A stretch of DNA of 64,000 nucleotides from positions 248,001 through 312,000 of the forward strand of contig NZ_CP104970.1 of the NCBI RefSeq assembly GCF_025452195.1, given 5' to 3'. A program made the position numbers and the translations under genes. Shown piece after piece: positions 25,491-34,871 of this stretch. The notes under the pieces are model-generated. The model had not been told where the DNA came from. It was given only the letters and a program-made list of their open reading frames with translations, and ran no database searches. Each line of letters begins with the position of its first letter. Position 1 is the first letter of the stretch. Origin of the DNA: Phyllobacterium zundukense (GTDB taxonomy: Bacteria; Pseudomonadota; Alphaproteobacteria; Rhizobiales; Rhizobiaceae).

Positions 25491-26855
25491 ATGTCTGTTG
25501 CTATGTGGCGCCCGGCCTATGCCGGTTCGCGTGTAAGTACCCTTGCGCTCTCCTTGGCCCTCGGGCTGCTCAGCGCGCAATCGGCACGTTCGGAAGAGGT
25601 TACGCTGACCGTTGCACTGGCGGCCAATCCTCAGATGGAAACGGCTGCCAAGCTTATCGGTGCATTCTACGAAAAATATCCCGACATCAAGGTGAAGTTT
25701 CAGTCTCTGCCTGAAAATCAGCTTCGCCCCACTGTGCTCAAGGATGTAGCTACCAACTCCGGCCAGTTCGATGTTGTGATGATCGGAGCCTACGAAGTGC
25801 CTCTCTGGGCGCAGAAGGGTTGGATCGCCAATCTAAGCACCGATTATGTTTCCAAGGACGCCGCTTGGAAGGTCGACGATCTGATCAAGCCGATCCGCGA
25901 TCTCGTCTCCTACAAGGGTGATCTTTACGCGACGCCGTTCTATGGCTCGTCGTCCTTTATGTTCTATCGAAAGGACCTGTTTGAAAAGGCAGGTCTGAAG
26001 ATGCCGGAACAGCCGACCTGGGATCAGGTCGCAGATTTCGCGGCAAAGCTCGATGATAAATCGAAGAATTTGTCCGGCATTTGCCTTCGCGGTATCCCCG
26101 GCTGGGGGCAGAGTCTCGCGCCATTGACGACTGTCATCAACACGTTCGGCGGCCGCTGGTTTGACGAAAACTGGCAGCCCCAGTTAAGCGCGGAAAAGAC
26201 CAAGACCGCTATCAACTTCTATGTTGACCTGCTGAAGTCACATGGACAGCCGGATGCGGCGAAGGATGGATGGCAGGAGTGTCTGCAGCTCTTCACCCAG
26301 GGCAAGACCGCGATGTGGTACGACGATACGGTCTTTGCTGGACCTGTCATCGACCAGGCTTCGGCAGAGGTGAAGGGAAATGTCGGCTTCGCGCTCGCTC
26401 CCGTGAAGGTAAAGCCGGGCTCAGGTTGGCTTTGGGCTTGGGGTCTTTCCATTCCCAAGACCAGCCGTCACCCGGACGCGGCCTGGAAGTTGATCTCGTG
26501 GCTGACGAGCGAGGAATATATCAAACTTGCCGGTGAAAAGGCCGGCTGGGGCACAGTACCTCCGGGCTCGCGAGAATCGACCTACAAATTGCCGGCATAT
26601 ATAAAGGCGACGAGCGACTATGCTGATCTGACGCTGAAATCCATCAGTGCTGCCGATCCTCTGAAACCTACGGTCGATCCGGTGCCCTACACGGGTGTCC
26701 AGTACGTCACCATTCCGGAATTCGAGCAGATCGGTGATTTCACGTCTCAACAGCTTGCCGGCGCTATCAGTGGGCAAATGTCCGCTGATGAGGCCATCGC
26801 GACAAGCGAAGAGAAGATCAAAGAGATCATGCAGGACGCGGGCTACATCAAGTAA
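25491..26855 (+). CDS. Sugar-type ABC transporter substrate-binding protein
   Basis: A 454-residue periplasmic binding protein of the carbohydrate family 1 (MalE/SmoE-like) with a signal peptide (cleavage probably after QSARS near residue 34). Typical segments: FDVVMIGAYEVPLWAQKGWI, LYATPFYGSSSFMFYRKDLF, KTAMWYDDTVFAGPVI and the late WLTSEEYIKLAGEKAGWGTVP. GGAGG precedes the ATG. First gene of an operon with two permeases, an ATPase and polyol-catabolic enzymes, so the ligand is probably a sugar alcohol or ketose. Followed by a strong hairpin that probably keeps its message level higher than the downstream genes. Confidence 0.9.
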   Translation: MSVAMWRPAYAGSRVSTLALSLALGLLSAQSARSEEVTLTVALAANPQMETAAKLIGAFYEKYPDIKVKFQSLPENQLRPTVLKDVATNSGQFDVVMIGAYEVPLWAQKGWIANLSTDYVSKDAAWKVDDLIKPIRDLVSYKGDLYATPFYGSSSFMFYRKDLFEKAGLKMPEQPTWDQVADFAAKLDDKSKNLSGICLRGIPGWGQSLAPLTTVINTFGGRWFDENWQPQLSAEKTKTAINFYVDLLKSHGQPDAAKDGWQECLQLFTQGKTAMWYDDTVFAGPVIDQASAEVKGNVGFALAPVKVKPGSGWLWAWGLSIPKTSRHPDAAWKLISWLTSEEYIKLAGEKAGWGTVPPGSRESTYKLPAYIKATSDYADLTLKSISAADPLKPTVDPVPYTGVQYVTIPEFEQIGDFTSQQLAGAISGQMSADEAIATSEEKIKEIMQDAGYIK

Positions 26856-26860
26856 GCCCT

Positions 26861-26890
26861 GGCGGGCCGCTGTCCTCCCTGCGGCCCGCC
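26861..26890. promoter_or_regulatory. Intercistronic hairpin after the binding-protein gene
   Basis: Perfect 10-base-pair stem (GGCGGGCCGC and GCGGCCCGCC) with a 10-base loop and no U-run, between the binding protein and the first permease. Such hairpins usually stabilise the upstream message or partly end transcription, giving excess binding protein over membrane parts. Confidence 0.75.
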
Positions 26891-26926
26891 GAACCAACCC
26901 TTATCTTATATTTGTGGACAAATACC

Positions 26927-27859
26927 ATGCATTCGCCGTCGACACCGCAGAGCGGAACTCGGACGGGCCTAAAGCGCAATGCCTTCCTTCAAGGTTGGTG
27001 GGATCGGCTTCCCCTCTTACCCGCGCTGATTGTCGTTCTTCTCGTTACGCAGCTTCCGTTCGTTATAACGCTGTACTATAGCCTGCAACGCTGGAACCTG
27101 GTTTCGACCACTGCGCCGCGTTTCGTGTGGTTTCGCAATTTCGTCGGCGCTGCCAGCGACAAGGTGTTCGTGCAGGCTATCCTTAATACCGCAATCATGA
27201 CCGGATCCATTGTTGCAGCTTCCCTCGTGATCGGCGGATTGCTCGCGGCGGGGTTGAACCGGGAGTTTCGGGGTCGCACGATCGCCCGAACACTTGCGAT
27301 AACGCCGTTCTTCATTATGCCGGTTGCAGCTGCCCTGTTCTGGAAAACCGGGCTCTACGATCCGACATTCGGCATTCTTGGGTGGATGACCGACGAGGTC
27401 GGTCTTGGCCGGATCAACTGGATCAGCCAATATCCGAAGTTGACTATCATTATCTTGACGACGTGGCAGTGGTCGGCATTCGCGCTGCTGATCCTGCTGG
27501 CTGGAATGCAATCATTCCCGACGGAGGTGGGGGAGGCCGCCGCTATCGACGGAGCCGGACGCTTCTACACATTCCGCCGCCTTATGCTGCCACACCTTCG
27601 ACCCTTTATTGAACTCACCGCACTCCTGACAGCCATGTACGTGTTGGAGAACTTCGCCGCGATTGCCCTCCTGACCAATGGTGGACCGGCCTACGCAACC
27701 ACCAATCTCTCCTATTACGTGTACCTGGAGGCCTTCAGTGCCTTCGATCTCGGACGCGCGTCTGCCTTCGGGATGATCTCGTTGGCCATCGCGATGGCAT
27801 TGATTGTGCCGATGCTGAGGATTGTCTCCGGCATTTTCAAGGAAGGCGGTCGAGCATGA
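26927..27859 (+). CDS. Sugar ABC transporter permease (MalF/UgpA type)
   Basis: A 310-residue inner-membrane protein with six apparent membrane segments and the coupling EAA-type loop (EVGEAAAIDGAGRFYTFRRL) near residue 205. Opening segment LPALIVVLLVTQLPFVITLYY and the conserved YVYLEAFSAFDLGRASAFGM near the end are typical. The ATG at 26927 is chosen over a TTG at 26912, though neither has a strong ribosome-binding site. Overlaps the second permease by ATGA. Confidence 0.9.
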   Translation: MHSPSTPQSGTRTGLKRNAFLQGWWDRLPLLPALIVVLLVTQLPFVITLYYSLQRWNLVSTTAPRFVWFRNFVGAASDKVFVQAILNTAIMTGSIVAASLVIGGLLAAGLNREFRGRTIARTLAITPFFIMPVAAALFWKTGLYDPTFGILGWMTDEVGLGRINWISQYPKLTIIILTTWQWSAFALLILLAGMQSFPTEVGEAAAIDGAGRFYTFRRLMLPHLRPFIELTALLTAMYVLENFAAIALLTNGGPAYATTNLSYYVYLEAFSAFDLGRASAFGMISLAIAMALIVPMLRIVSGIFKEGGRA

Positions 27860-28680
27860 GTATGCGGCGCCGGAGTACCCTGACTGACTGGGTACTAACG
27901 ATCTTGACGTGGTTCGGCACGTTCTTGATGTTTGCACCAATCGCGTGGATGGTACTCACCAGCTTCAAGACGGAGCAGGACGCGGTCAGCTATCCGCCGA
28001 AGCTTTTCTTCACACCGACCCTTGATCACTACAGGCGAATTTTCGAGAACGACTTCGTCGCCTTCGCGACTACATCCATAACGGTTACTCTCGTATCAAC
28101 CGCGATCGTGATCGTCCTCGCTGTTCCCGCCGCTTTCGCCTTGACCGTCAGACCGGTCCCCAAGTGGCGTGATATCCTCTTTTTCTTCATCTCGACAAAG
28201 ATGATGCCGATAGCGGCGGGTATCGTTCCGATCTATCTCGTCGCGCGAACTTTCAATCTCCTCAATACCTCAACAGTGCTGATTATCGTCTACACCTCCA
28301 TGAACCTGCCTCTCGCCATATGGATGATCCGCTCTTTCATGGTGGAGATCCCACGTGAAGTTTTCGATGCTGTCCGTGTCGATGGCGCAGGTCGTTTTCG
28401 CGAGATGACGCAGATCATCGTCCCCTTGATCAGGCCCGGCCTGGCCTCTACGGCGCTGCTTTGTGCGATCTTCGCCTGGAACGAGTTCTTTCTTGCCGTC
28501 AACCTGACGACGACCGTCAGTACACTGCCTGTTTTCCTTCAAAAGTTCCTGAGTTTCGGCCAGCTCTACACCGCGCAGGTGGCGGCTGTCGCAACGTTGA
28601 TCAACATTCCCGTCGTGGCGGCAGGCTGGTTCGCGCAGAAGAGCCTGACGCGCGGTCTAACATTCGGAGCAGTAAGATGA
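27856..28680 (+). CDS. Sugar ABC transporter permease (MalG/UgpE type)
   Basis: A 274-residue partner permease with six membrane segments. The N-terminal APIAWMVLTSFKTEQDAVSYPP and the EAA loop (EVFDAVRVDGAGRFREMTQIIVPLI) are family signatures, and the protein ends with a short cytoplasmic tail. It starts inside the stop of the first permease and ends overlapping the dehydrogenase start (ATGA), so transport and catabolic genes are translationally chained. Confidence 0.9.
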   Translation: MSMRRRSTLTDWVLTILTWFGTFLMFAPIAWMVLTSFKTEQDAVSYPPKLFFTPTLDHYRRIFENDFVAFATTSITVTLVSTAIVIVLAVPAAFALTVRPVPKWRDILFFFISTKMMPIAAGIVPIYLVARTFNLLNTSTVLIIVYTSMNLPLAIWMIRSFMVEIPREVFDAVRVDGAGRFREMTQIIVPLIRPGLASTALLCAIFAWNEFFLAVNLTTTVSTLPVFLQKFLSFGQLYTAQVAAVATLINIPVVAAGWFAQKSLTRGLTFGAVR

Positions 28681-29708
28681 GCCTTGATAAACTTTTTGAC
28701 AGTGCGCCCGAAGGCAAAATGAATGCGGTTCGTATCACTCAAGACCACAAAATCAGTGTGATCGAAACGACCATTCCTAAAATTTCGGCTGGCGAAGTGC
28801 TGGTGAAGCCGGTCTGCTGCGGTATCTGCGGCACTGATCTTCATATTCTAAGGCATGGTTTCGTCGGAACGAATTATCCAGTGACGCCCGGCCACGAATT
28901 TGCAGGACACGTCGTCGCTGTCGGTTCGGAAGTCCGCAACGTCAAGGAAGGCGACTTTGTTGCGGTGGATCCCAACGTTGTATGCGGCACCTGCCGTTGG
29001 TGCCGCTCGGGGCGCCCCAATCTTTGCATCCACCTGTCGCCGATCGGAGTGGGAAGGCCAGGGGCGGCAGCCGAATACGTTGCCACTCCAAGTCAGAATG
29101 CCTTCAAAGTCAACGAGGCCATCGGACATGGCATCGCGGCGCTTATCGAGCCGCTTGCTTGCGCCTTGCACGCCGTTGAATCGTCCCAAGGGATCAAAGA
29201 CCGCCGCGTGCTGGTCCTGGGCAGCGGGACGATGGGCCTTCTGATTGCGCTCACTTCCAAGGCGTTTGGAGCGGGTAGCGTGACCTTGTCGGACCCGGCT
29301 ACCGCGAAACAGAATATTGCCCGGCAAGCCGGGATTGAAGATGCGCGCGGACCTGAATCCCTCAATGGTGAGCTATTCGACGTCGTATTCGAAGCAGCCG
29401 GCGTACCTGCCGCGCTCAGACAGGCTTTGCAGTCAATCGAGAAGACCGGTGCCCTCGTTCAGGTTGGGGTCCACGATGCTGATGCCATTGCGAGCTTCAA
29501 CCCCTTCAAGCTCTACGAGCAGGAATTCAGGTTCATCGGCTCCAATTCCTGTGCCGACAAATTTGCGGCCGCCGTCGATCTGATGGCGGACATCCACGAC
29601 AAGGCAAGTCTTCTCATTGGAGAGAGCTTTCCAGTGTGGAGCTTTGCAGAAGCCGTCCAAAGCATGGAGGCCGCCAAGTCGGTCAAGACCCAACTTCGGT
29701 TCTCGTGA
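28677..29708 (+). CDS. Zinc-dependent alcohol/polyol dehydrogenase (MDR family)
   Basis: A 343-residue medium-chain dehydrogenase of the sorbitol/threonine dehydrogenase type. Catalytic zinc ligands: Cys51 (GICGTDLH) and His73-Glu74 (PGHEFAGHV). Structural zinc cysteines sit at about 103, 106, 109 and 117 (CGTCRWCRSGRPNLC). The nucleotide-binding VLVLGSGTMGLL lies near residue 180. It probably oxidises the imported polyol to a ketose using NAD(P). A much longer upstream frame (from 28461) overlaps the permease and is not used; the ATG at 28677 overlaps the permease stop. Confidence 0.9.
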   Translation: MSLDKLFDSAPEGKMNAVRITQDHKISVIETTIPKISAGEVLVKPVCCGICGTDLHILRHGFVGTNYPVTPGHEFAGHVVAVGSEVRNVKEGDFVAVDPNVVCGTCRWCRSGRPNLCIHLSPIGVGRPGAAAEYVATPSQNAFKVNEAIGHGIAALIEPLACALHAVESSQGIKDRRVLVLGSGTMGLLIALTSKAFGAGSVTLSDPATAKQNIARQAGIEDARGPESLNGELFDVVFEAAGVPAALRQALQSIEKTGALVQVGVHDADAIASFNPFKLYEQEFRFIGSNSCADKFAAAVDLMADIHDKASLLIGESFPVWSFAEAVQSMEAAKSVKTQLRFS

Positions 29709-29755
29709 GACCCAGAGCAGCGACGTCCAATTCTATCAATCTAAAGGAGAGCATC

Positions 29756-30553
29756 ATGACAACCAACCGTTATTCTACCAGCTACCGGATGAACCGCGTC
29801 TTTCGCGACGATCGAGCAGCGCTTATTGTACCGATCGACCATGGTCTGGTTTGGGGAAGGGTGCCTTCGCTTGAAGCACCGGTCAATGTAATGCGCCGAT
29901 TTCTATCGGAAGACATCACCGGCTTCATGGTCAGCACCGGTATCGTCAAGGCTTCGGAGGTCGACCTCGCTCGGGCGCCCGCAATGTCGCGCGTCCTGGC
30001 GATCGACGCTTTCTGGCCGACCAGTGCGTCTGAAACTGGCACTGGGGCGATCGTCACCAGCGTCGAAGACGCAGTGCGAATGGGCGTCGATTGCGTCAAG
30101 CTCCTGCTTCCCTGGAATGTCAATGACGTGGAAAAAGTCCAGTACTGCAAGCGGATCGGTGAGGTGGTTTCGGAAGCTTCCAAGTGGCACATTCCGGTCA
30201 TGGTCGAGCCCGTATTCCTTAACATGCCCCGCTCGCCGGAAATTATCGAGAAAGAACTCGAAGTTGCCCGCATTGGCTACGATCTTGGTGCCGATATCAT
30301 CAAGATTACATTCCCTGGGCCAGACGCGACAGCCAAGCTTTGCGACGAGCTCGATATTCCAGTTGTAGTCGCGGGCGGACCTCTCAGCGGCGACATGGCT
30401 TCGACGCTGCGGGATGTCGAGGATGCGATATCGGCAGGAGCGCAAGGTGTGGTTGTGGGTCGTAAGGTCTGGCAGCGGCCGCCGGAAGAGGCAAGCCAGG
30501 TGATCGCGGAAATGGCACGTATCACCCGCGAAAAATATTCGCGCCGTTGGTAA
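29756..30553 (+). CDS. Class I aldolase (DhnA/LsrF-like)
   Basis: A 265-residue TIM-barrel aldolase of the DeoC/LacD/DhnA type that works through a lysine Schiff base. Visible: LIVPIDHGLVWG near 23-34 with the conserved Asp28, LLLPWNV, PVMVEPVFLN and DIIKITFPG with the likely Schiff-base Lys183. The phosphate-binding VVVAGGPLSG and GAQGVVVGRKVWQR follow. AAAGGAG precedes the ATG. In this operon it most simply cleaves a ketose 1-phosphate into dihydroxyacetone phosphate plus an aldehyde; that role is inferred. Confidence 0.85.
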   Translation: MTTNRYSTSYRMNRVFRDDRAALIVPIDHGLVWGRVPSLEAPVNVMRRFLSEDITGFMVSTGIVKASEVDLARAPAMSRVLAIDAFWPTSASETGTGAIVTSVEDAVRMGVDCVKLLLPWNVNDVEKVQYCKRIGEVVSEASKWHIPVMVEPVFLNMPRSPEIIEKELEVARIGYDLGADIIKITFPGPDATAKLCDELDIPVVVAGGPLSGDMASTLRDVEDAISAGAQGVVVGRKVWQRPPEEASQVIAEMARITREKYSRRW

Positions 30554-30582
30554 AACTGACTGACTGAATTTTGGAGGCGATA

Positions 30583-31968
30583 GTGCAGGTCTGCGGCATC
30601 GACATAGGAACGACGAACCTTAAGGTTTCCATCGTGGACAGGTCGGGGCGTGCGATTTGGACGCGCGCAGTCCCTACACCGCGTGGATCGGATGCCATAG
30701 GAGGAGCAACCGATCCCCAGGCTCTCTTTGCACTGATTGAGGATATGATCATTGAAGGTTGGCAGGCTGTTGGCAAGGGCAAGCCCTTAACTGCCATTGC
30801 GACCACTGGTGTCGGTGAAGACGGCATATATGTTGACGGTAATCTTAAACCCTTGGGACCGGCAATTCCGTGGTTTGACCGGCGCGCAACTGAGCAAGCG
30901 GCGTTTATACGGAGCACGGCGGCCGCGACGCCACGCGCAGGAATCGCTATGGACCACACGCGGACCGGAGCGAAGTGGCTCTGGATGCGGCAGGAGCATC
31001 CGGAAGTTGTTTTGGCGGCACGGTGCTGGGTGGCCTTGACGGACCACCCGTCGGTGATCTGGACACGTCGTCCTTTCATGAGCGAGACGCTCGCCTCCCG
31101 CACGGGCTGCTACGATGTAGGGGCAAGGACGTGGCTTCCACGGCTTCTCGAGACCTGCGGCGCGCCGCCGCTTCCCGAAATCCTGCGAGCCGGAGAAATT
31201 GTCGGTACGGTAAGTTTTGGATCTTTGATTGAAAGCGGCGCAGCAACAATACACACTATAGTCGCTGCTGGCGGCCATGATCATCCGATTGCGGCTTCCG
31301 CGATTCAGCGCATTGACCCAATGGCGCGGATCGATTCAATCGGTACAGCCAATGTCGTCTACGCCGAGACGCGTTCTTTCCCGCTCGATCATTTCGATCC
31401 GTTTCTATCTTTTATGGTTCCCGTGCGTGCAACGGACGGTATCATCGCGTGCCTCGGTGTGTTCGAGTTTTCTTCAGCTGTCCAGGCGCTGCAAGCCGAT
31501 GGCGTCGATGTGAGAGCATTCTTAAATCTGCCGAGAATGCCTGGAAAGCCGAGCCTGGCCAAGCCGCTTTTAAAAACAACAGAACTCACACGTAACCTGC
31601 GATCTGTCCTCGAGGGAGAAAGCCTCACGGCAAGACAGATGTTCGACAATATGAATGCGGTCGGCGTAGAGGACGGTCCAATCTATGCCACTGGCGGGTG
31701 GAGCCGATCGCGAAGCCTGCTCGAGCTGAGGGCAAGTATTTATGGGAAGCCAATCCGAGTGCTCAGCGAGCAGGAACCCGCGGTGATTGGCGCTGCTCTG
31801 CTAGCCGCCGGGGCCGCCGATGAGCTGATCGACTTCTCGCAAGGGATCACTATCGAAACAATCGACCCAGATGCGAATTGGGCAACGTTTTACCAAGAGC
31901 ATTATCAAGATTTTTGTAAACAACTCCAAGCGCTCGATCGGCCCGGCCGCGAGCGGCTATCAAACTGA
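30583..31968 (+). CDS. FGGY-family carbohydrate kinase
   Basis: A 461-residue sugar kinase with the ASKHA fold. The N-terminal phosphate loop is CGIDIGTTNLKVSIVD, the middle has AIPWFDRRATEQ, TRTGAKWLWM and AAGGHDHPIAASA, and the C-terminal ATP site has YATGGWSRSRSLLELRASIY. The GTG at 30583 lies 7 bases after GGAGG and is preferred over the in-frame TTG at 30571. Phosphorylates a ketose (or related polyol) with ATP. The neighbouring aldolase suggests a 1-phosphate product. Exact sugar not determinable. Confidence 0.88.
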   Translation: MQVCGIDIGTTNLKVSIVDRSGRAIWTRAVPTPRGSDAIGGATDPQALFALIEDMIIEGWQAVGKGKPLTAIATTGVGEDGIYVDGNLKPLGPAIPWFDRRATEQAAFIRSTAAATPRAGIAMDHTRTGAKWLWMRQEHPEVVLAARCWVALTDHPSVIWTRRPFMSETLASRTGCYDVGARTWLPRLLETCGAPPLPEILRAGEIVGTVSFGSLIESGAATIHTIVAAGGHDHPIAASAIQRIDPMARIDSIGTANVVYAETRSFPLDHFDPFLSFMVPVRATDGIIACLGVFEFSSAVQALQADGVDVRAFLNLPRMPGKPSLAKPLLKTTELTRNLRSVLEGESLTARQMFDNMNAVGVEDGPIYATGGWSRSRSLLELRASIYGKPIRVLSEQEPAVIGAALLAAGAADELIDFSQGITIETIDPDANWATFYQEHYQDFCKQLQALDRPGRERLSN

Positions 31969-31994
31969 AAAACATGTGCCATGGGAGGCGATAA

Positions 31995-33092
31995 GTGTCC
32001 GTTATAGCGCTGCAGGATTTAAACAAAACGTTCGGAACATTCTCCGCGGTCGAGAATTTGAACCTTGTGACCGAAGACGGCGAGTTTATCGTTCTGGTCG
32101 GTCCATCTGGTTGCGGGAAGACAACCACGATGCGGATGATCGCTGGTCTGGAAGAGTCGACCTCGGGTTTCATCCGCATCGACGACGAGGACGTTACTGG
32201 TCAGGGTCCGTCCGAACGCGATGTCGCAATGGTGTTCCAGAACTATGCTCTCTATCCCCATTTGACCGTGTACGAGAACATGGCGTTCTGCCTCAAAGTC
32301 AGACGTTGGACGAAGGAACGGATTGACGAGCAGGTTCGCCGGACTGCCAGAGCGCTCGATATTGAAGGTCTACTCGACCGCAAACCTGCGGCCCTTTCCG
32401 GCGGACAGCGCCAGCGTGTCGCGCTGGGGCGTGCGATTGTTCGCGAACCGCGCGTTTTCCTGATGGACGAGCCACTCTCCAATCTGGACGCCAAGCTGCG
32501 CATCGAGATGCGCGCCGAGATTGTCAAGCTTTGCCGTCGATTGAAAATCACGACGTTTTATGTAACGCACGACCAGCTTGAAGCGCTGACCATGGGACAC
32601 CGTATCGTCGTCATGCGCGGCGGGTTAGCCCAGCAGATCGATACCCCACAGAATATCTACGACACACCGGTGAACCGGTTTGTCGCTGGCTTCATCGGCA
32701 GCCCACCTATGAATTTTCTGAATGCCACCATAGAGGAGTCGGGATTGCTCACTGGCCCCGGCTTTGAAATTCGTCCCGGCGGCGCAGTTAAGGACGCACT
32801 CCGTCAGCGAACCGGAACAATCGTTGCTGGCGTCCGCCCCGAATACCTTCATCCTGTCCAAGACGGAGTTGCAAACGGCCTTGGATCGTTCCGCGGCCGG
32901 ATCGATCTCATTGAGCCGCTCGGCTCGCAGGTGATGATCCAAGTAGCCGTTGGTGAGGAGCTAGTAACAGCCCAATTTGAGCGCGGTCCGGACATAGCGG
33001 TCGGTGATGCGATCACGCTGACGCATCGTCCCAATAGCGCGCATGCGTTTGACCCACAAACCGACCGGTCGGTTCTCGCACCCGTCGTTTAA
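31995..33092 (+). CDS. Sugar ABC transporter ATP-binding protein (UgpC/MalK type)
   Basis: A 365-residue ATPase with Walker A GPSGCGKTT, the Q-loop, signature LSGGQRQRVALGRAI, Walker B VFLMDEPLSNLD and the switch histidine in YVTHDQLEAL. A C-terminal OB-fold regulatory region (GVRPEYLHPV...) is typical of carbohydrate importers. It begins with GTG 12 bases after a GGGAGG sequence. Energises the importer encoded by the binding-protein and permease genes upstream in the same operon. Confidence 0.92.
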   Translation: MSVIALQDLNKTFGTFSAVENLNLVTEDGEFIVLVGPSGCGKTTTMRMIAGLEESTSGFIRIDDEDVTGQGPSERDVAMVFQNYALYPHLTVYENMAFCLKVRRWTKERIDEQVRRTARALDIEGLLDRKPAALSGGQRQRVALGRAIVREPRVFLMDEPLSNLDAKLRIEMRAEIVKLCRRLKITTFYVTHDQLEALTMGHRIVVMRGGLAQQIDTPQNIYDTPVNRFVAGFIGSPPMNFLNATIEESGLLTGPGFEIRPGGAVKDALRQRTGTIVAGVRPEYLHPVQDGVANGLGSFRGRIDLIEPLGSQVMIQVAVGEELVTAQFERGPDIAVGDAITLTHRPNSAHAFDPQTDRSVLAPVV

Positions 33093-33110
33093 ATGATCTG
33101 GAAAGCAGTT

Positions 33111-34820
33111 ATGAAGAAACTCATCAACGATCCCAAGGCCGTCGTCCGCGAGATGCTGGAGGGCACCGTTGCTCTTAGTCCGAACACAGCGCTGATCGCC
33201 GACGAAAACGTTGTGATCCGCTCCGATCTATTGGCCGCGCCTGATCGCAAGGTTGCGGTGCTGTCCGGCGGCGGGAGCGGACATGAGCCTGCCCACGCTG
33301 GTTATGTCGGAACGGGGATGCTTACGGCCGCTGTTGCCGGGGATGTGTTTACTTCGCCGAGTACTGACGCCATTCTATCTGCGATACGGACAGTCAGCGG
33401 ACCTGCGGGCGCATTGTTGATTGTGAAAAACTACACGGGCGATCGGCTCAATTTTGGTCTCGCCGCAGAACTCGTCCGGGCGGAAGGAATCCCAGTTGAG
33501 ATCGTCGTTGTAGCGGATGATGTGGCGTTGCGGGACACCGTCCCAAAAGAGCGTCGGCGCGGGATCGCCGGTACGGTCCTCGTACACAAGCTCGCAGGTG
33601 CAGCCGCGGAAGCCGGACTTCCTCTGGAAGACGTCGCAGGACTTGCCCGCGTTGCTGCCGACAACCTTGGCTCGATGGGCGTATCACTCGGGTCTTGTAC
33701 GCTTCCAGCCGTCGGCAAGCCAGGTTTCGTCTTGGGTGCTGACGAGATCGAAGTGGGGCTCGGGATTCATGGAGAACAGGGCGTTCGCCGCATGGCGCTG
33801 ACTTCAGCCGACAATCTGTCCAACCTCATTCTGGAAACGATGGCCGCTGACAGGGCGTTTGGAGAAGGTGATCGTGTCGTACTCCTTGTTAACGGTCTTG
33901 GATCCACTCCCCCGTTGGAGCTTTCCATTATCACACGCGCCGCACTATCCTGGCTGGAGGCACAGGGCATATCCGTCGAGAGAGCTTGGACGGGAACATT
34001 CCTCTCCGCACTTGACATGCCCGGGTTCTCGCTGTCGCTCATGCATATCAATGACGAACTTCTCTCCTTGCTGGACGCGCCTACAACAGCGCTCGCCTGG
34101 CCAGGCCGCGGCCTAGTCAATAACAACCGGTTCGCGGCAAAGGCAGCCGACAAGAGTTCGGTCGAACAAACGTCAACCTCCGGCCATCGCGTTACATCAA
34201 GTGCAGCGAGCGCTCGTATCCGCGTCGGCGCACTTGCTGCGGCCGATGCTCTAATCGCGGCTGAAGAAGCACTGACGGAACTGGACAGTGTTGCCGGCGA
34301 TGGCGATCTCGGTTCCAGCATGAAGAGAGGCGGGGAAGCGATCCGCGCTTTGCCCGCCGATGAATTCACTTCGCCCGCAGGGAGTCTCGCCGCAATTGGC
34401 AACGCACTGAGGCGTGCGATCGCTGGGAGTTCGGGGCCATTTTATGCGACCGGATTTTTGCGTGCGTCTCGCCACCTTGCGGATAACCCGTTGCCGTCGC
34501 CGGAGGAGTGGGCTGAAGCCTTTTCATCCGCGGTTCAAGCGATCTCCGATCTTGGCGGGGCGAAACTCGGAGACAGAACGATGATCGACGCCCTCCAGCC
34601 CGCGGCAGATGCCTTCACAAAGGCCCTCGCAGACGGCAAATCGGCGACACAGTCATGGAGCGAAGCCGTCGTGGCCGCCGAAACCGGTGCCGAGGAAACC
34701 AAGACAATGCGGCCCCGTCTGGGCCGGGCAAGCTACCTTGGTGAGCGTGCCGTCGGTTCTCCAGATGGTGGCGCGGTTGCGGTGTCGTGCTGGATTAAGG
34801 CACTCAAGACCGTCATTTGA
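33111..34820 (+). CDS. Fused dihydroxyacetone kinase (DhaK-DhaL)
   Basis: A 569-residue two-domain kinase. The DhaK part (1 to about 330) has GGGSGHEPAHAGYVG and the substrate-binding histidine in VGLGIHGEQGV, which forms a covalent hemiaminal with the ketone. The DhaL part (about 370-569) has the Mg-ADP binding GDGDLGSSMKRGGEA, SSGPFY and DAL near DRTMIDALQP. The fusion marks the ATP-dependent, not PTS-dependent, type. Here it may phosphorylate dihydroxyacetone, glyceraldehyde or a tetrulose. The ATG at 33111 follows GGAAAG; an ATG at 33093 is in frame. Last gene of the operon. Confidence 0.9.
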   Translation: MKKLINDPKAVVREMLEGTVALSPNTALIADENVVIRSDLLAAPDRKVAVLSGGGSGHEPAHAGYVGTGMLTAAVAGDVFTSPSTDAILSAIRTVSGPAGALLIVKNYTGDRLNFGLAAELVRAEGIPVEIVVVADDVALRDTVPKERRRGIAGTVLVHKLAGAAAEAGLPLEDVAGLARVAADNLGSMGVSLGSCTLPAVGKPGFVLGADEIEVGLGIHGEQGVRRMALTSADNLSNLILETMAADRAFGEGDRVVLLVNGLGSTPPLELSIITRAALSWLEAQGISVERAWTGTFLSALDMPGFSLSLMHINDELLSLLDAPTTALAWPGRGLVNNNRFAAKAADKSSVEQTSTSGHRVTSSAASARIRVGALAAADALIAAEEALTELDSVAGDGDLGSSMKRGGEAIRALPADEFTSPAGSLAAIGNALRRAIAGSSGPFYATGFLRASRHLADNPLPSPEEWAEAFSSAVQAISDLGGAKLGDRTMIDALQPAADAFTKALADGKSATQSWSEAVVAAETGAEETKTMRPRLGRASYLGERAVGSPDGGAVAVSCWIKALKTVI

Positions 34821-34871
34821 GCTACTAAAGATGATTGTAAGGTCCGTCATAACTTGGCGGAATTCGCCCTC

